A stretch of 64,000 nt of DNA. Origin: Nitrospirota bacterium. GTDB taxonomy: Bacteria; Nitrospirota; Thermodesulfovibrionia; Thermodesulfovibrionales; Dissulfurispiraceae. This document shows, piece after piece, positions 45,301-53,589 of this stretch; positions within the stretch are counted from its first letter, which is position 1, and every line of letters begins with the position of its first letter. The stretch covers positions 120,304-184,303 of the forward strand of contig JBFMHE010000004.1 of the NCBI GenBank assembly GCA_040752355.1. The letters run 5' to 3'. The translations under genes were made by a program, and so were the position numbers. The notes beneath the pieces are model-generated. The model was not told where the DNA came from and ran no database searches. It saw nothing but the letters and a program-made list of their open reading frames with translations.

Positions 45301-47993
45301 TAGGTAGGGTCATACTCGATGGTGCTCGTGTTGTTCATCGGGTCGGTGATCGCTACCTGGTTGCCGTAAATGTTGTAGTCGAAGCTGGTGACCGGGCTCG
45401 AGCCGCCTTCGAGCCAAGCTGTTTTGGCGACGAGGTTGCCCCGGCTGTCGTAGGAGAGCCAGGCCTGGGCCTTTACGACATCGTAGCTGTCGTAGACATA
45501 GGAATGCACCGGACGGAACTGCCACTTGGTGAGGTCCGCCTCATAGACGGTGTATTCGTCCTTGCCATCGCCCGGAACTTCCAGGTCGCCCCAGAAGAGC
45601 TTTCGGGTCATGTTGCCGTAAACATCGTAGTCGAACTCATTGACTATATGCTTGCACGCTTCGAGATGCGCCGGATCGGTTGCAGCGCCATCGCAGAGGT
45701 AGTCGTCCTTCTTGGTGAGCCTGGGGTATGACGAGCCGGTAAAGGGAACCGATGATTGATAGGCATTGATCGCCCGTGAATAAATCTTCCCGGTCGAGTC
45801 TTTTACGATCTGGTCAACGGGCAGGCCCTGGAAGGGGGCATCCTGGCGGTACCAGGTCTCGGTGAGCAGGTCCACCGTATCGGTCGCCCTCACCCTTGCC
45901 TGCACCAGCTCGAAGCCCCTGAACTCCCTCTCCGCCATATCAAACCTGCCGCCCGAATAACTGTAGTTCGTAGTCATGATGTTTCCATTGTCATCATTGA
46001 CCTCGATCCTGGAGACGGTCTGGACTACAAACGGCAGCAGATGATTTGGATAAGCTGAAGAAGGTGTGTAGGTAATCGTCGTAGTACCACCGATGCCGTT
46101 GTTGACAGTGGAGAGAAGATCGGGAGCCCCATTGCCGCTGGCCGGAAACATATAGACCGTGCCCCCTGCATCTGTTTTAATCAAGTCAGCACGCCCACTA
46201 CCATAGACATCTGCTACTGTTGCAAAGTTTCCCGGCCCGCCGGTCGAGATATAGTTGCCGAATGTCCCATCGCCTTTGGAGATAAATACGTAGACCCAGC
46301 CATCCGTAGTCCTCTTTATCAGATCTGCGCGTCCGTCGCCATTCACGTCGGCGATTATCGGCGAAGCTCCTGGTCCGCCAGTAGTCAGATAATTGCCAAA
46401 TGCTCCGTCACCCTTGGATAGGAAGATATAAGCGTTACCTCCTGAATCTCCTTTTATCAGATCGGCAAAGCCATCGCCATTAACATCCCCCACACCCGCA
46501 AAGCTTCCCGGCCCGCCGGTTGGGACATAGCTACCGAATGTTCCATCACCTCGGGACAGGAGTGTATAGACAGTCCCTCCTGAATCTGTTTTTATCAAGT
46601 CGGCCCGGCCATCCCCATTCACATCGGCCATACTGGTGAGAGTCCCAGGGCCGCCAGTAGAAACTGAGCTTCCGAAAGTCCCGTTCCCTTGCGATAAGAA
46701 AACATAAACCCAACCATCCGAGGTGTATTTTATAAGGTCTGCATGCCCATCCCCATTTACATCGGCCATGCTGCCGAAGTTGCCCGGACCCCCGGTAGAA
46801 ACATAACTCGCAAATGTCCCATCACCCCGGGACAAAAAGGTGTAGACCGTTCCTCCCGAATCGACCTTTATCAGATCAGCACGCCCGTCACCATTGACAT
46901 CTGCCATCCCCGCAAAGTTACCAGGTCCGCCCGTCGATAGGTAACTCCCGAAAGTTCCATTGCCGTTGGAAAGGAATACATAGATCGTTCCACCCGTGTC
47001 CGTCTTGATCAGATCGGCACGCCCGTCACCATTGACGTCTGCCATCCCGGCAAAGTTACCAGGTCCGCCCGTCGATAGGTAACTCCCGAAGGACCCGTCT
47101 CCTCCGACTCGCCAAGTAAACGTGGTTACTGGAAGTGAGGTTGCCCCATCATTTCCATAGTGCGTAACAGAGGCCAATATCGAACGGTTCGTGCTGGTGC
47201 TGTAGGTGTAATTCAGATCGCACTTCCTCGCCAACTGACCATTGCCGTAAACCTCGATAGTCTTCAGTCTATAGCCGGTCTTCACCTCTGCATTGGAGGT
47301 ATACATCGGCGCCACATCGGTCCTGCTCTCGCGGTAGAATTTTACGTAATTGGTCGGGCTCAGACCCTGGGTGTTGCCGGTATAGTCGATGCGGTCGAGG
47401 TAGATTTCTCCCTGGTCTTTCACGTAGGAGACGGTCATGTAGTTGCCGTTGGTGTCCTGCACTCTGTCGAGACACCATTTGAACACGCCATATTGGTTGT
47501 CCTGTCGGGAAGCTGCGGTAGTTCCGTAGAAGTATTTCGTGCCGTCCTTGGTCGTGACTTCCCAGCCGCCGGAAGTGGAATTGAAATAGAGCTTCGAGAA
47601 GGCGCCTTCGATCTTGGCGCCGTAATAGTTGGTTCCCCATTCGGGTCTCGCCACGAGCTCGGAGGACGCGCCGCCGCTCAAATAGATGAAGTCGTTCGCG
47701 CCGTAGTTGACGCCGAACTTTGTGGAGCGCTGGATTTCTCCCACCTCCAGCTCCCAGCCGACACCGAGCCAGCCGTTGCCCCTGTTGGAGTTGTAGTCAA
47801 TCGATATGCGCGGAGCGATGCCATTCCTGCCGGGGGGAACTTCTATGGGGATGCTCGCGCTTGCTGCGCCGGTGTTGGTGGGGTCGGATACCTTGGCACC
47901 CGAGACGGTGATCTCCTGGGCAGAAGCGGCAACGGCCGAGAGAAGCAAAAAGCCGAGGACGACACAGACAGGATGCGGCAACCGTACTCTCAT
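42366..47993 (-). CDS. SpvB/FG-GAP/Rhs polymorphic toxin
   Basis: About 1875 residues from ATG 47993 (GGGGGG upstream; the longer frame from 48044 adds 17). Order: signal peptide (VCVVLGFLLLSAVAASA), SpvB-like N-domain (ASIPIEVPPGRNGIAPRISI), seven 46-residue FG-GAP/VCBS repeats (ADVNGDGRADLIK), many YD repeats (YEYDILGNL type), and the Rhs core ending YYYNARYYDPALARFISADT, then NNNPLKYTDPTGH at about 43235. The last ~285 residues after that are a variable tip, Gly/Ala-rich with repeated GGxIGKGMLLGAI segments followed by a charged helix. Composition there is visibly more AT-rich, as expected of an exchangeable toxin tip. The tip activity is not recognisable. Confidence 0.9.
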   Translation of the reverse strand: MRVRLPHPVCVVLGFLLLSAVAASAQEITVSGAKVSDPTNTGAASASIPIEVPPGRNGIAPRISIDYNSNRGNGWLGVGWELEVGEIQRSTKFGVNYGANDFIYLSGGASSELVARPEWGTNYYGAKIEGAFSKLYFNSTSGGWEVTTKDGTKYFYGTTAASRQDNQYGVFKWCLDRVQDTNGNYMTVSYVKDQGEIYLDRIDYTGNTQGLSPTNYVKFYRESRTDVAPMYTSNAEVKTGYRLKTIEVYGNGQLARKCDLNYTYSTSTNRSILASVTHYGNDGATSLPVTTFTWRVGGDGSFGSYLSTGGPGNFAGMADVNGDGRADLIKTDTGGTIYVFLSNGNGTFGSYLSTGGPGNFAGMADVNGDGRADLIKVDSGGTVYTFLSRGDGTFASYVSTGGPGNFGSMADVNGDGHADLIKYTSDGWVYVFLSQGNGTFGSSVSTGGPGTLTSMADVNGDGRADLIKTDSGGTVYTLLSRGDGTFGSYVPTGGPGSFAGVGDVNGDGFADLIKGDSGGNAYIFLSKGDGAFGNYLTTGGPGASPIIADVNGDGRADLIKRTTDGWVYVFISKGDGTFGNYISTGGPGNFATVADVYGSGRADLIKTDAGGTVYMFPASGNGAPDLLSTVNNGIGGTTTITYTPSSAYPNHLLPFVVQTVSRIEVNDDNGNIMTTNYSYSGGRFDMAEREFRGFELVQARVRATDTVDLLTETWYRQDAPFQGLPVDQIVKDSTGKIYSRAINAYQSSVPFTGSSYPRLTKKDDYLCDGAATDPAHLEACKHIVNEFDYDVYGNMTRKLFWGDLEVPGDGKDEYTVYEADLTKWQFRPVHSYVYDSYDVVKAQAWLSYDSRGNLVAKTAWLEGGSSPVTSFDYNIYGNQVAITDPMNNTSTIEYDPTYTYPVKTTNPLGHTAYVTYDYRTGKPLTKTDPNGNVGALEYDVFGRLLEAVSPHNGASAAAWKESYYDGFGRVIKTRTPGPDGKYIISETVFNNRGQVFKASLPYFADASGNALETRRWTTFTYDVLGRPVRVDNPDNTYVRKEYFQNRTTLIDANGHVKVEEKDVYGKLVKVEEYSGVYPNHTLYATTTYEYDILGNLLYVTDALGNETMVVYDSLSRKIAMNDPDMGLWSYQYDDNGNLVSQTDAKNQTITFTYDALNRITKKDYPVESTMVDVVYEYDNPNVPNSTGRLTKVTDASGTEEYFYDSLGRASKVKKTVDGVAYTTETAYDALGRPASIKYPDGEVINYTYDAAGNLTGVQGYVTYTDFNALGQAANTTYANGVTTVQQYYADNNRLYSITTNSPVAGGLQNVSYEYDSAGNIGKINDLIDPNRTQTFTYDHLNRLTMAESVSYGSTLTYTYNEIGNMMYNSRVGSYFYSPSKPHAVTQAGTNIYEYDANGNMTRRLGHTFTYDYDNRATRLIGNNGTVDSVYDYTGQRVKKIVGSNTTIYIGKMYECKNGSTDCTKYIFAGRTRIASKSTATSATRYYHGDHLGSTSVITDETGGKVAEYHYYPFGETIPGGYGIAKYKYTGQEEDPETGLYYYNARYYDPALARFISADTIVGDPRDPQDLNRYSYVNNNPLKYTDPTGHLKLGKIFKAVVSVVVGIVATVATAGTLGPVVAGALGGALAGGTSAALNGGNIGKGMLLGAIAGAVTGGIFSQAGTIAEGFSSLAAKAGVHTVAGAISGGINSAIYGGDVWQGMITGAISAGIARYAGGSLYGEGKLLPDSFGYQLAGRAVIGGVVGGITSQIYGGNFGEGFVLGGITAAAGFIFNEWYHEMAKGVAFGFGAAGIVTAEVALLTGEHAIQNLAGYKLGELGYGVDNPLLELTVDKAGKAQEIREALSGKYEKAMERIRDRSSRLYESVYGRKPAWGK
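46130..47100 (-). repeat. Seven 138-bp tandem repeats coding FG-GAP modules
   Basis: Units of 46 codons with core TGGPGNFAGMADVNGDGRAD. The first two units are nearly identical at DNA level; later ones diverge, including a YTSDGW variant in units 3 and 6. This suggests recent duplication in the 5' part. The DxNGDGxAD loop binds calcium in related beta-propellers. Confidence 0.85.
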
Positions 47994-48114
47994 CAAGGCC
48001 CCCCTTTGAGTGATCGACATCCGGTGACGCGGTACGGCCGGCAAACAATAATCAGTGCTGATTTTTATACCATACCGTTGTGCCGGTTAGCAACAGCAAA
48101 ATCATCAGGGGGGA

Positions 48115-48159
48115 TTGACAAGGGTTGTTATAAGTATTACTATTGTCACTAGTAATACT
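48115..48159 (+). promoter_or_regulatory. Promoter and operator of the vapBC-like pair
   Basis: TTGACA (48115-48120), 17-bp spacer, TACTAT (48138-48143). A perfect 10-bp inverted repeat AGTATTACTA (48133-48142) / TAGTAATACT (48150-48159) overlaps the -10 and start site, ideal for autorepression by the AbrB-type antitoxin. Confidence 0.75.
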
Positions 48160-48187
48160 CTGTAAGGAAAGTAAGGAGATCCAGCGG

Positions 48188-48442
48188 ATGATGACGGGAG
48201 CGGTGAAAATTACGAAGAAAGGGCAGGTGACCATCCCGAAGGAGATACGGGACCGGCTTAAGACCATGACGGTCTATTTCGAAATCGTCAACGATGCTGT
48301 CGTGGTGAAACCGGTGAGAGATGCCGCAGGCTCTCTCAGCGAATACGCCGGGAACGTGAAGCCGGGCATGTCCATGAAACAGATGAAAGAACGGGCATGG
48401 GAGGGAGCGGTACATGAAAAGACCGGAAAGAAGTCTTCCTGA
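48188..48442 (+). CDS. AbrB/MazE-type antitoxin
   Basis: 84 residues from ATG 48188 after AAGGAG. AVKITKKGQVTIPKEIRDRL is the swapped-hairpin AbrB DNA-binding signature. The C-terminal part (GMSMKQMKERAWEGAV) is the likely toxin-binding segment. Overlaps the PIN toxin by 29 bp. Confidence 0.9.
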   Translation: MMTGAVKITKKGQVTIPKEIRDRLKTMTVYFEIVNDAVVVKPVRDAAGSLSEYAGNVKPGMSMKQMKERAWEGAVHEKTGKKSS

Positions 48443-48815
48443 TACCAACGCAATCGTGAGGTATCTGGTGAGAGATGATCTCCCTCTTTTCGAGAGAGCG
48501 AAGAGCTATTTTGATAAGGTCAAGAACGGCAGCGCAAAGGCGATTATCCTCGAAAGCGTCGTTGCCGAATGTATTTACGTGCTGACAAAAATATATAAGG
48601 TACCGAGAGAGAGGGCTGCGGCAAGTCTTATGGACATTCTGCACTATAAAGGTATTGCGAACAACGATCAGAAAGAGCTCATCAGCGCTCTCGCCCTCTT
48701 TTCGGAGCAAGCCCTTGATATTGTCGATTGTATCCTCTCTGCAAAGGCCAAGACTGCCGGCGCCCGCCTCTTCTCGTTCGACCAGGAGCTTAATAAGCTG
48801 GGCAGAAAAGTCTGA
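48414..48815 (+). CDS. PIN-domain toxin (VapC family)
   Basis: 133 residues. PIN residues: Asp in LPDTNAIVRYLVRDD, Glu in ILESVVAECIYVLT, Asp in DIVDCILSAKAK, and the C-terminal LFSFDQELNKL. Together with the AbrB-type antitoxin it forms a VapBC module. Expected to cut a specific tRNA or rRNA. Appears intact. Confidence 0.9.
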   Translation: MKRPERSLPDTNAIVRYLVRDDLPLFERAKSYFDKVKNGSAKAIILESVVAECIYVLTKIYKVPRERAAASLMDILHYKGIANNDQKELISALALFSEQALDIVDCILSAKAKTAGARLFSFDQELNKLGRKV

Positions 48816-48822
48816 GCCCCCC

Positions 48823-49152
48823 TCACACGAATAATGTTTCGAAATCCCTCGGGCTTACGATCCTGACGCCCTGGCAGCTCCGCCCCTCCAGCAGGCCGGC
48901 ATCTCCCGTCACCAGATAACCGGCCTTCGCCGCCAGTGCACAAGCGATGACGTGGTCATCATCGGCGTCACGGCAGATATTCCTGATTTTGAGAGTGTGC
49001 TCGATATGCTGGCTGACCGCCTCGTTGATGGGGTCCAGTGCGGAAGCGACCTCTTCAGGGGAAAGACGGAATTTCTTTGAGAGTATGCGCCGAAGCTCCT
49101 TCATGATGAACGGACAGGTAACGAGCGAAAACTCTCCGGCCCGTGCCGCAGC
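48823..49152 (-). pseudogene. PIN_3-family toxin, N-terminus deleted
   Basis: Open frame from ATG 49104 covers only the C-terminal two-thirds of a COG1569-type PIN protein (RNICRDADDDHVIACALAAKAG, YLVTGDAGLL, VRIVSPRDF). In-frame codons continue upstream to about 49152 (AAARAGEFSLVTCPFI), where homology ends at the T-run of the ribosomal-operon terminator. The first Asp (DTN) is missing, so it is probably inactive. Confidence 0.75.
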
Positions 49153-49183
49153 AATAAAAAAGGGACCCGCTTTAGCGGATCCC
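49153..49183 (-). terminator. Rho-independent terminator of the S10-spc-alpha operon
   Basis: On the minus strand GGGATCCGCT-AA-AGCGGGTCCC followed by TTTTTTATT: a classical strong hairpin plus T-run, about 75 bp after the last small ORF. Confidence 0.9.
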
Positions 49184-49257
49184 TCTTCTTTGCTCTCTTT
49201 ATGATGTTACGCTTACTTACATTTTTTCGAGTCGCCCGACCCTTTGCGCGGGGCCGC

Positions 49258-49347
49258 TCAGGTGGGGACGCCGAACCGCGGCAAAACGAAGCGCTGCAGG
49301 ACGATCCAGACGACGAGGATGAGCGCGCCGATCAGCAGGTCGTTCAT
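49258..49347 (-). CDS. 29-residue single-helix membrane peptide after rplQ
   Basis: ATG 49347 is one base after the rplQ stop and TGA is at 49260-49258. The product reads MNDLLIGALILVVWIVLQRF then VLPRFGVPT: one membrane helix and a short Leu-Pro-Arg-Phe-Gly-Val-Pro-Thr tail. AGGAGAG lies about ten bases upstream, inside the end of rplQ. I think similar tiny proteins with an LQ..LP.xGV.T ending occur in other anaerobic Proteobacteria/Nitrospirota, but I cannot verify it here. It is the last cistron before the terminator. Confidence 0.6.
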   Translation of the reverse strand: MNDLLIGALILVVWIVLQRFVLPRFGVPT

Positions 49348-49348
49348 G

Positions 49349-49759
49349 CTAGGCCTTGCTCTCCTGTTTCGCAGGCTTTTCGGCGCTCGTGGTCCGTACG
49401 GTCTCGTAATCGATGAACTCGATGATCGCCATGGGCGCGCGGTCGTTCACGCGCTGGCGGGTCTGCACGATCCTGAGATAGCCGCCGTTCCGGTCCGCGA
49501 ACCGGGGGGCGATCTCGGAAAAGAGCTTGGCCACGACCGCCCGGTTGGGGATATAGGACATCACCATCCGCTTCGCATGCACGTCGCCGCGCTTGCCGAA
49601 GGTGACGAGCTTCTCGGCGATGCCTTTGATCGCCTTCGCCCGCGCCACGGTGGTCTCGATCCGCTGATGCTCGAAGAGCGAGCTGACGAGGCCGCGCAGC
49701 AGCGCCTTCCTCTGGTTCGCGCTCCTCCCGAAATTTCTTCCTGCTACTCTATGACGCAT
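49349..49759 (-). CDS. rplQ: Ribosomal protein L17
   Basis: 136 residues: MRHRVAGRNFGRSANQRKAL, TTVARAKAIKGIAEKLVT, and the VIEFIDYE end of the core, plus an Ala/Lys/Glu tail. Large-subunit protein near the exit tunnel. Usual last gene of the alpha operon after rpoA. Confidence 0.97.
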   Translation of the reverse strand: MRHRVAGRNFGRSANQRKALLRGLVSSLFEHQRIETTVARAKAIKGIAEKLVTFGKRGDVHAKRMVMSYIPNRAVVAKLFSEIAPRFADRNGGYLRIVQTRQRVNDRAPMAIIEFIDYETVRTTSAEKPAKQESKA

Positions 49760-49791
49760 GGTACTCCTTCCCTCCTCAGCGTTCTACGCTA

Positions 49792-50793
49792 CTATTTCGA
49801 TGCACCCTCAATCTCTTTCATGTCCACTTTCATGCCGAAGCTCAACCCCATCGAGTGGAGGATGTCCTTTATCTCGTTCAGCGACTTGCGGCCGAAGTTC
49901 TTCGTCTTGAGCATCTCGTACTCGCTCTTCTGCACGAGGTCGGCGATGGTCCGGATGTTCGCGTTCTTCAGGCAGTTGTACGCCCGCACCGAGAGCTCGA
50001 GCTCGTCGATGCTCTTCAGGAGGTTCTCGTTCATCGCGGGATTGGCCGTGATCACCGCCGCTGTCCGGGGCGACTCTTCGCCGGCCTGGGGCTCCTCGAC
50101 GAAGATGAAGAGGTCGAGGTGGTCCATGAGAATCGAAGCGGCGTCGCTGATCGCCTGCTCGGGCGAAATGCCGCCGTCGGTCCAGATCTCCATGATGAGC
50201 CGGTCGTAGTCGGTCGATCTCCCGACCCGCGCCTTTTCGACCCAGAAATTCACCTTGACGATCGGGCTGAAGACCGAGTCGACGGCGATCACGTCGATCG
50301 GCTGGTTCTCGTCCTTGTTCATCTCGGCCGGGGCGTAGCTCCGCCCCTTCCTGACGAAGAGCTCCATCTCGAGCGTCTGGTTGTTATCGACGGACGCGAT
50401 ATAGCTCTCTTTGTTGAGGACCTCGACGCTGGCGTCGCTCTCGATGTCGGCGCCGGTGACGACCCGGGGGCCTTTGACCTTTACGGTGACGGTCTTGTCT
50501 CCCTCGCCGTGCACCTTGAACCGCAGCTTCTTTATGTTCAGGATGATGTCGATGACATCCTCTTTAACCGATTTGATGGCGGAGAACTCGTGCAGCACGC
50601 CGGGGATGCGGATACCCGTCACCGCGGCGCCCTCTATCGATGAAAGCAACACTCTCCGGAGCGAGTTGCCTATGGTGGTTCCGAATCCGCGCTCAAGGGG
50701 CTCAGCGATCAGTTTTCCATACGTATTCGTAAGGGTCTCTTCGTCGAAATTAATCTTCTTTGGCAACTGGAAGCCCTTTTTTACAAGATCCAT
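49792..50793 (-). CDS. rpoA: RNA polymerase alpha subunit
   Basis: 333 residues: N-terminal dimerisation domain (PLERGFGTTIGNSLRRVLLS), EPQAGEESP linker, and the C-terminal DNA/activator-binding domain (ELSVRAYNCLKNANIRTIAD, FGRKSLNEIKDIL). Between rpsD and rplQ as usual. Confidence 0.98.
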   Translation of the reverse strand: MDLVKKGFQLPKKINFDEETLTNTYGKLIAEPLERGFGTTIGNSLRRVLLSSIEGAAVTGIRIPGVLHEFSAIKSVKEDVIDIILNIKKLRFKVHGEGDKTVTVKVKGPRVVTGADIESDASVEVLNKESYIASVDNNQTLEMELFVRKGRSYAPAEMNKDENQPIDVIAVDSVFSPIVKVNFWVEKARVGRSTDYDRLIMEIWTDGGISPEQAISDAASILMDHLDLFIFVEEPQAGEESPRTAAVITANPAMNENLLKSIDELELSVRAYNCLKNANIRTIADLVQKSEYEMLKTKNFGRKSLNEIKDILHSMGLSFGMKVDMKEIEGASK

Positions 50794-50884
50794 AGTACGG
50801 TCTCCTATGTCTTTCTATATTTGTTGTTATCTTTTAGAGAATCCCGGGAAGTCCTCGCCCCGCGATACGACAGCTGTCCGCCGG

Positions 50885-51511
50885 CTACTTCGAATAGAGC
50901 TCGACGATAAGCTGTTCCTGGAGCGGCAGCTGCATCTCCTCCCTCGTCGGGACCCTGATGAACTTCCCTTTCAGGCCCTGGGGGTCGACCTCAACCCACT
51001 CGGGATACCCCCGGTGCTCGGCCATCGAGAGACTGTCTGCAATGGCCTGGAGCTGCTTGCTCCCTTCGCCGACCTCGACGGTATCGCCCGGCCTCAGGAG
51101 GAAGGACGGCACGTCCGTCTTTCTTCCGTTCACGAGGAAATGCCCGTGGCGGACGAGCTGGCGCGCCTCGCGCCGGTTGAGCGCGAACCCCATGCGGTAG
51201 ACCGCATTGTCGAGCCGCCGCTCGAGCAGCTGCAGAAGGACCTCACCGGTGATGCCCTTCATGCGCGACGCCTTCTCGAAATAATGGCGGAACTGATCCT
51301 CCATGATGGAGTAGATCTTCCGCGCCTTCTGCTTTTCCCTGAGCTGTACGCCGTAGTCGGAGAGCTTGCCCCTGTTCTGGCCGTGCTGTCCCGGAGGATA
51401 CTTCCTCCGCTCCACCGCGCACTTCTCGGTGTAGCACCGGGTTCCTTTCAAAAAGAGCTTTTCGCCCTCTCTCCTGCACTGCCTGCACAATGGACCTGTA
51501 TAGCGCGCCAT
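50885..51511 (-). CDS. rpsD: Ribosomal protein S4, zinc-binding form
   Basis: 208 residues; N-terminal zinc site with CRQC and later [26 protein letters not shown], and an S4 RNA-binding domain ([20 protein letters not shown]). Primary 16S rRNA binder and assembly initiator; possible autogenous regulator of the alpha operon. Confidence 0.97.
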   Translation of the reverse strand: MARYTGPLCRQCRREGEKLFLKGTRCYTEKCAVERRKYPPGQHGQNRGKLSDYGVQLREKQKARKIYSIMEDQFRHYFEKASRMKGITGEVLLQLLERRLDNAVYRMGFALNRREARQLVRHGHFLVNGRKTDVPSFLLRPGDTVEVGEGSKQLQAIADSLSMAEHRGYPEWVEVDPQGLKGKFIRVPTREEMQLPLQEQLIVELYSK

Positions 51512-51898
51512 TTATACTCTCCTCCTTTTCGGCGGCCTGCACCCGTTATGCGGTACCGGCGTCACATCCTTGATCAGGGTAATCTCGAGCCCTGCTGCCT
51601 GGAGCGCCCTGATCGCCGTCTCCCTGCCCGCGCCGGGGCCCTTGACGAAGACGTCCACCTGCTTGAGCCCGGTCTCCATCGCCTTCTTCGCGGCGGTCTC
51701 GGAGGCCATCTGCGCGGCAAAGGGCGTGCCCTTCCGCGAGCCCTTGAACCCGAGGCTGCCTGCGCTCGACCAGGCGATGACATTGCCGGCCGCGTCGGTG
51801 ATGGTGACGATTGTATTGTTAAACGAGGTCTGGATATGCGCGGAACCGTTGTGTATATGTTTCTTTACTTTCTTGCCGCTTCTCTTCTTCTGCGCCAT
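51512..51898 (-). CDS. rpsK: Ribosomal protein S11
   Basis: 128 residues: basic N-terminus ([15 protein letters not shown]), [36 protein letters not shown] and the C-terminal [18 protein letters not shown]. Small-subunit platform protein. The stop and the rpsD start are adjacent. Confidence 0.97.
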   Translation of the reverse strand: MAQKKRSGKKVKKHIHNGSAHIQTSFNNTIVTITDAAGNVIAWSSAGSLGFKGSRKGTPFAAQMASETAAKKAMETGLKQVDVFVKGPGAGRETAIRALQAAGLEITLIKDVTPVPHNGCRPPKRRRV

Positions 51899-51941
51899 CG
51901 GGTGTTGCTCCTCCTTGCGTACTTTGTAGTCTCTCGAACCG

Positions 51942-52307
51942 TTATTTCTTCTTCAGTACCAGCTTGCGGGGTCCCTTGCGGGTCCGTGCGTTCGTCTTGG
52001 TCCGCTGTCCGTGCACCGGCAGGTGTGCGGAATGCCTCAGCCCCCGGTAGGCGCCGATATCCTGGAGCCGCTTGACGTTCATCGAGATCTCGCGCCTGAG
52101 GTCACCCTCGACTTTGTAGTCCTTCTCGATGCGGCCTCGTATCTTTACGATATCCTCGTCGGTCAGGTTCTTCACCCGCGTATCGGGATTGACGTTGATC
52201 TCCTTCAGTATCTTGCCCGACAACGCCTTGCCGATACCGAAAATGCGGGTAAGACCTATCTCGACGCGCTCATTCTTGGGCAGGTCGACGCCAGCTATTC
52301 TCGCCAT
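51942..52307 (-). CDS. rpsM: Ribosomal protein S13
   Basis: 121 residues: [53 protein letters not shown] and [13 protein letters not shown]. Head protein contacting P-site tRNA and L5. First gene after rpmJ. Confidence 0.97.
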   Translation of the reverse strand: MARIAGVDLPKNERVEIGLTRIFGIGKALSGKILKEINVNPDTRVKNLTDEDIVKIRGRIEKDYKVEGDLRREISMNVKRLQDIGAYRGLRHSAHLPVHGQRTKTNARTRKGPRKLVLKKK

Positions 52308-52366
52308 GTAGCACTCCTCGTTTCAAAAATTTTCATTCTGCCGTTTACGTTGTGCACGGGGTACGC

Positions 52367-52480
52367 CTATCCCTGACGCTGCTTGTGCCGCGGGTTCTCG
52401 CAGAGAATGCGGACAACCCCTTTTCGCTTCACGATCTTGCACTTCGCGCAGATCGGTTTCACCGAAGGTCTCACCTTCAT
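52367..52480 (-). CDS. rpmJ: Ribosomal protein L36, zinc-binding form
   Basis: 37 residues: [20 protein letters not shown], then [17 protein letters not shown]. The Cys/Cys/Cys/His zinc ribbon is complete. ATG 52480 to TAG 52367. Between infA and rpsM, its standard place. Confidence 0.97.
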   Translation of the reverse strand: MKVRPSVKPICAKCKIVKRKGVVRILCENPRHKQRQG

Positions 52481-52578
52481 GGTCCATCCTCCTAAAAGGC
52501 GACGCGTGCTCTGCAACGGGCAGCGGGGTGAAGCATCGTCACCCCTTGGCGCGTTACCGACTACGCATCACGCTCACG

Positions 52579-52797
52579 TTATTTATAACGGTATGTAATG
52601 CGCCCCTTGCTCAGGTCGTAGGGCGAAAGCTCTACGGTCACCTTGTCGCCGGGCAGTATCTTTATGAAATGCATCCTCATTTTCCCCGATACGTAGGCGA
52701 GGATGACCTGTCCGTTCTCGAGCTCCACCCTGAACATCGCGTTCGGCAGGGTCTCGACTATGGTCCCTTGTACTTCTATATTTTCTTCTTTTGCCAT
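52579..52797 (-). CDS. infA: Translation initiation factor IF-1
   Basis: 72 residues with the OB-fold: [60 protein letters not shown]. Blocks the ribosomal A site during initiation. Located between map and rpmJ. Confidence 0.98.
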   Translation of the reverse strand: MAKEENIEVQGTIVETLPNAMFRVELENGQVILAYVSGKMRMHFIKILPGDKVTVELSPYDLSKGRITYRYK

Positions 52798-52824
52798 ATT
52801 TAAGCCTTATATTCTACCTTGTTT

Positions 52825-53574
52825 TCACCGCTTAGTCAAGACTTTAGGTCCCTGCTTCGTCACCGCGACCGTATGCTCGAAGTGGGCCGACAGCCTGCCG
52901 TCCGCCGTGACCGCTGTCCAGCCGTCATCGAGGATCTTGATGTCGGCGGTTCCGGCATTGACCATGGGCTCGATGGCGAGGGTCATCCCCTCCTTCAGCC
53001 GCGGCCCCTGTCCGGGCCTGCCGAAATTGGGCACCTGCGGGTCCTCATGGAGGGAGCGGCCGATGCCGTGCCCCACAAACGCCCGGACAACGGAGAAGCC
53101 CCCGGCCTCGACATGCTGCTGAACGGCCGCCGAGATATCGGATACCCTGTTGCCGACAACCGCCGCCTTGATCCCCGCTGCAAGCGCCTCTTCGGTGGTC
53201 CTGATCAGCCGCAGCGCCTCGGCGTCGACCTCCCCTACGGGAACCGTTATCGCCCCGTCGCCGTAAAAGCCGTCCAGCACTACCCCGAGATCGATACTGA
53301 CGATATCGCCGCTCCGTACCGTCACCTGCCGCGAGGGCATCCCGTGGACCACCTGGTCGTTGAGCGAAATACAGGTGCTCGCAGGATAGCCTCTGTACCC
53401 CTTGAAAGCCGGTACGGCGTTACGCTGCCGTATCGCCGCGTCGGCATACTCCTCTATGTCAGCGGTCGACAGTCCGGCCCTGACAAAGGATCTCAGGTGA
53501 TCGAGGATCTCGGCGACGATGCGGGATGCCGCTGCGATCTTCTCGATTTCGGCCTGAGATTTGATAATGATCAC
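52825..53574 (-). CDS. map: Methionine aminopeptidase, type I
   Basis: 249 residues with the pita-bread metal ligands: Asp pair in SIDLGVVLDGFYGDGA, His in GHGIGRSLHEDP, Glu in LAIEPMV and the last Glu near the C-terminus. Removes initiator Met from nascent proteins. Directly after secY; adk, which often lies between them, is absent. Confidence 0.97.
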   Translation of the reverse strand: MIIIKSQAEIEKIAAASRIVAEILDHLRSFVRAGLSTADIEEYADAAIRQRNAVPAFKGYRGYPASTCISLNDQVVHGMPSRQVTVRSGDIVSIDLGVVLDGFYGDGAITVPVGEVDAEALRLIRTTEEALAAGIKAAVVGNRVSDISAAVQQHVEAGGFSVVRAFVGHGIGRSLHEDPQVPNFGRPGQGPRLKEGMTLAIEPMVNAGTADIKILDDGWTAVTADGRLSAHFEHTVAVTKQGPKVLTKR

Positions 53575-53589
53575 GGTGCAAGCGCTGTA

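Noticed and set aside
46130..47100. Regular repeats considered as a CRISPR array
   Set aside because: Units are 138 bp, in frame, adjacent without spacers, and encode FG-GAP modules.
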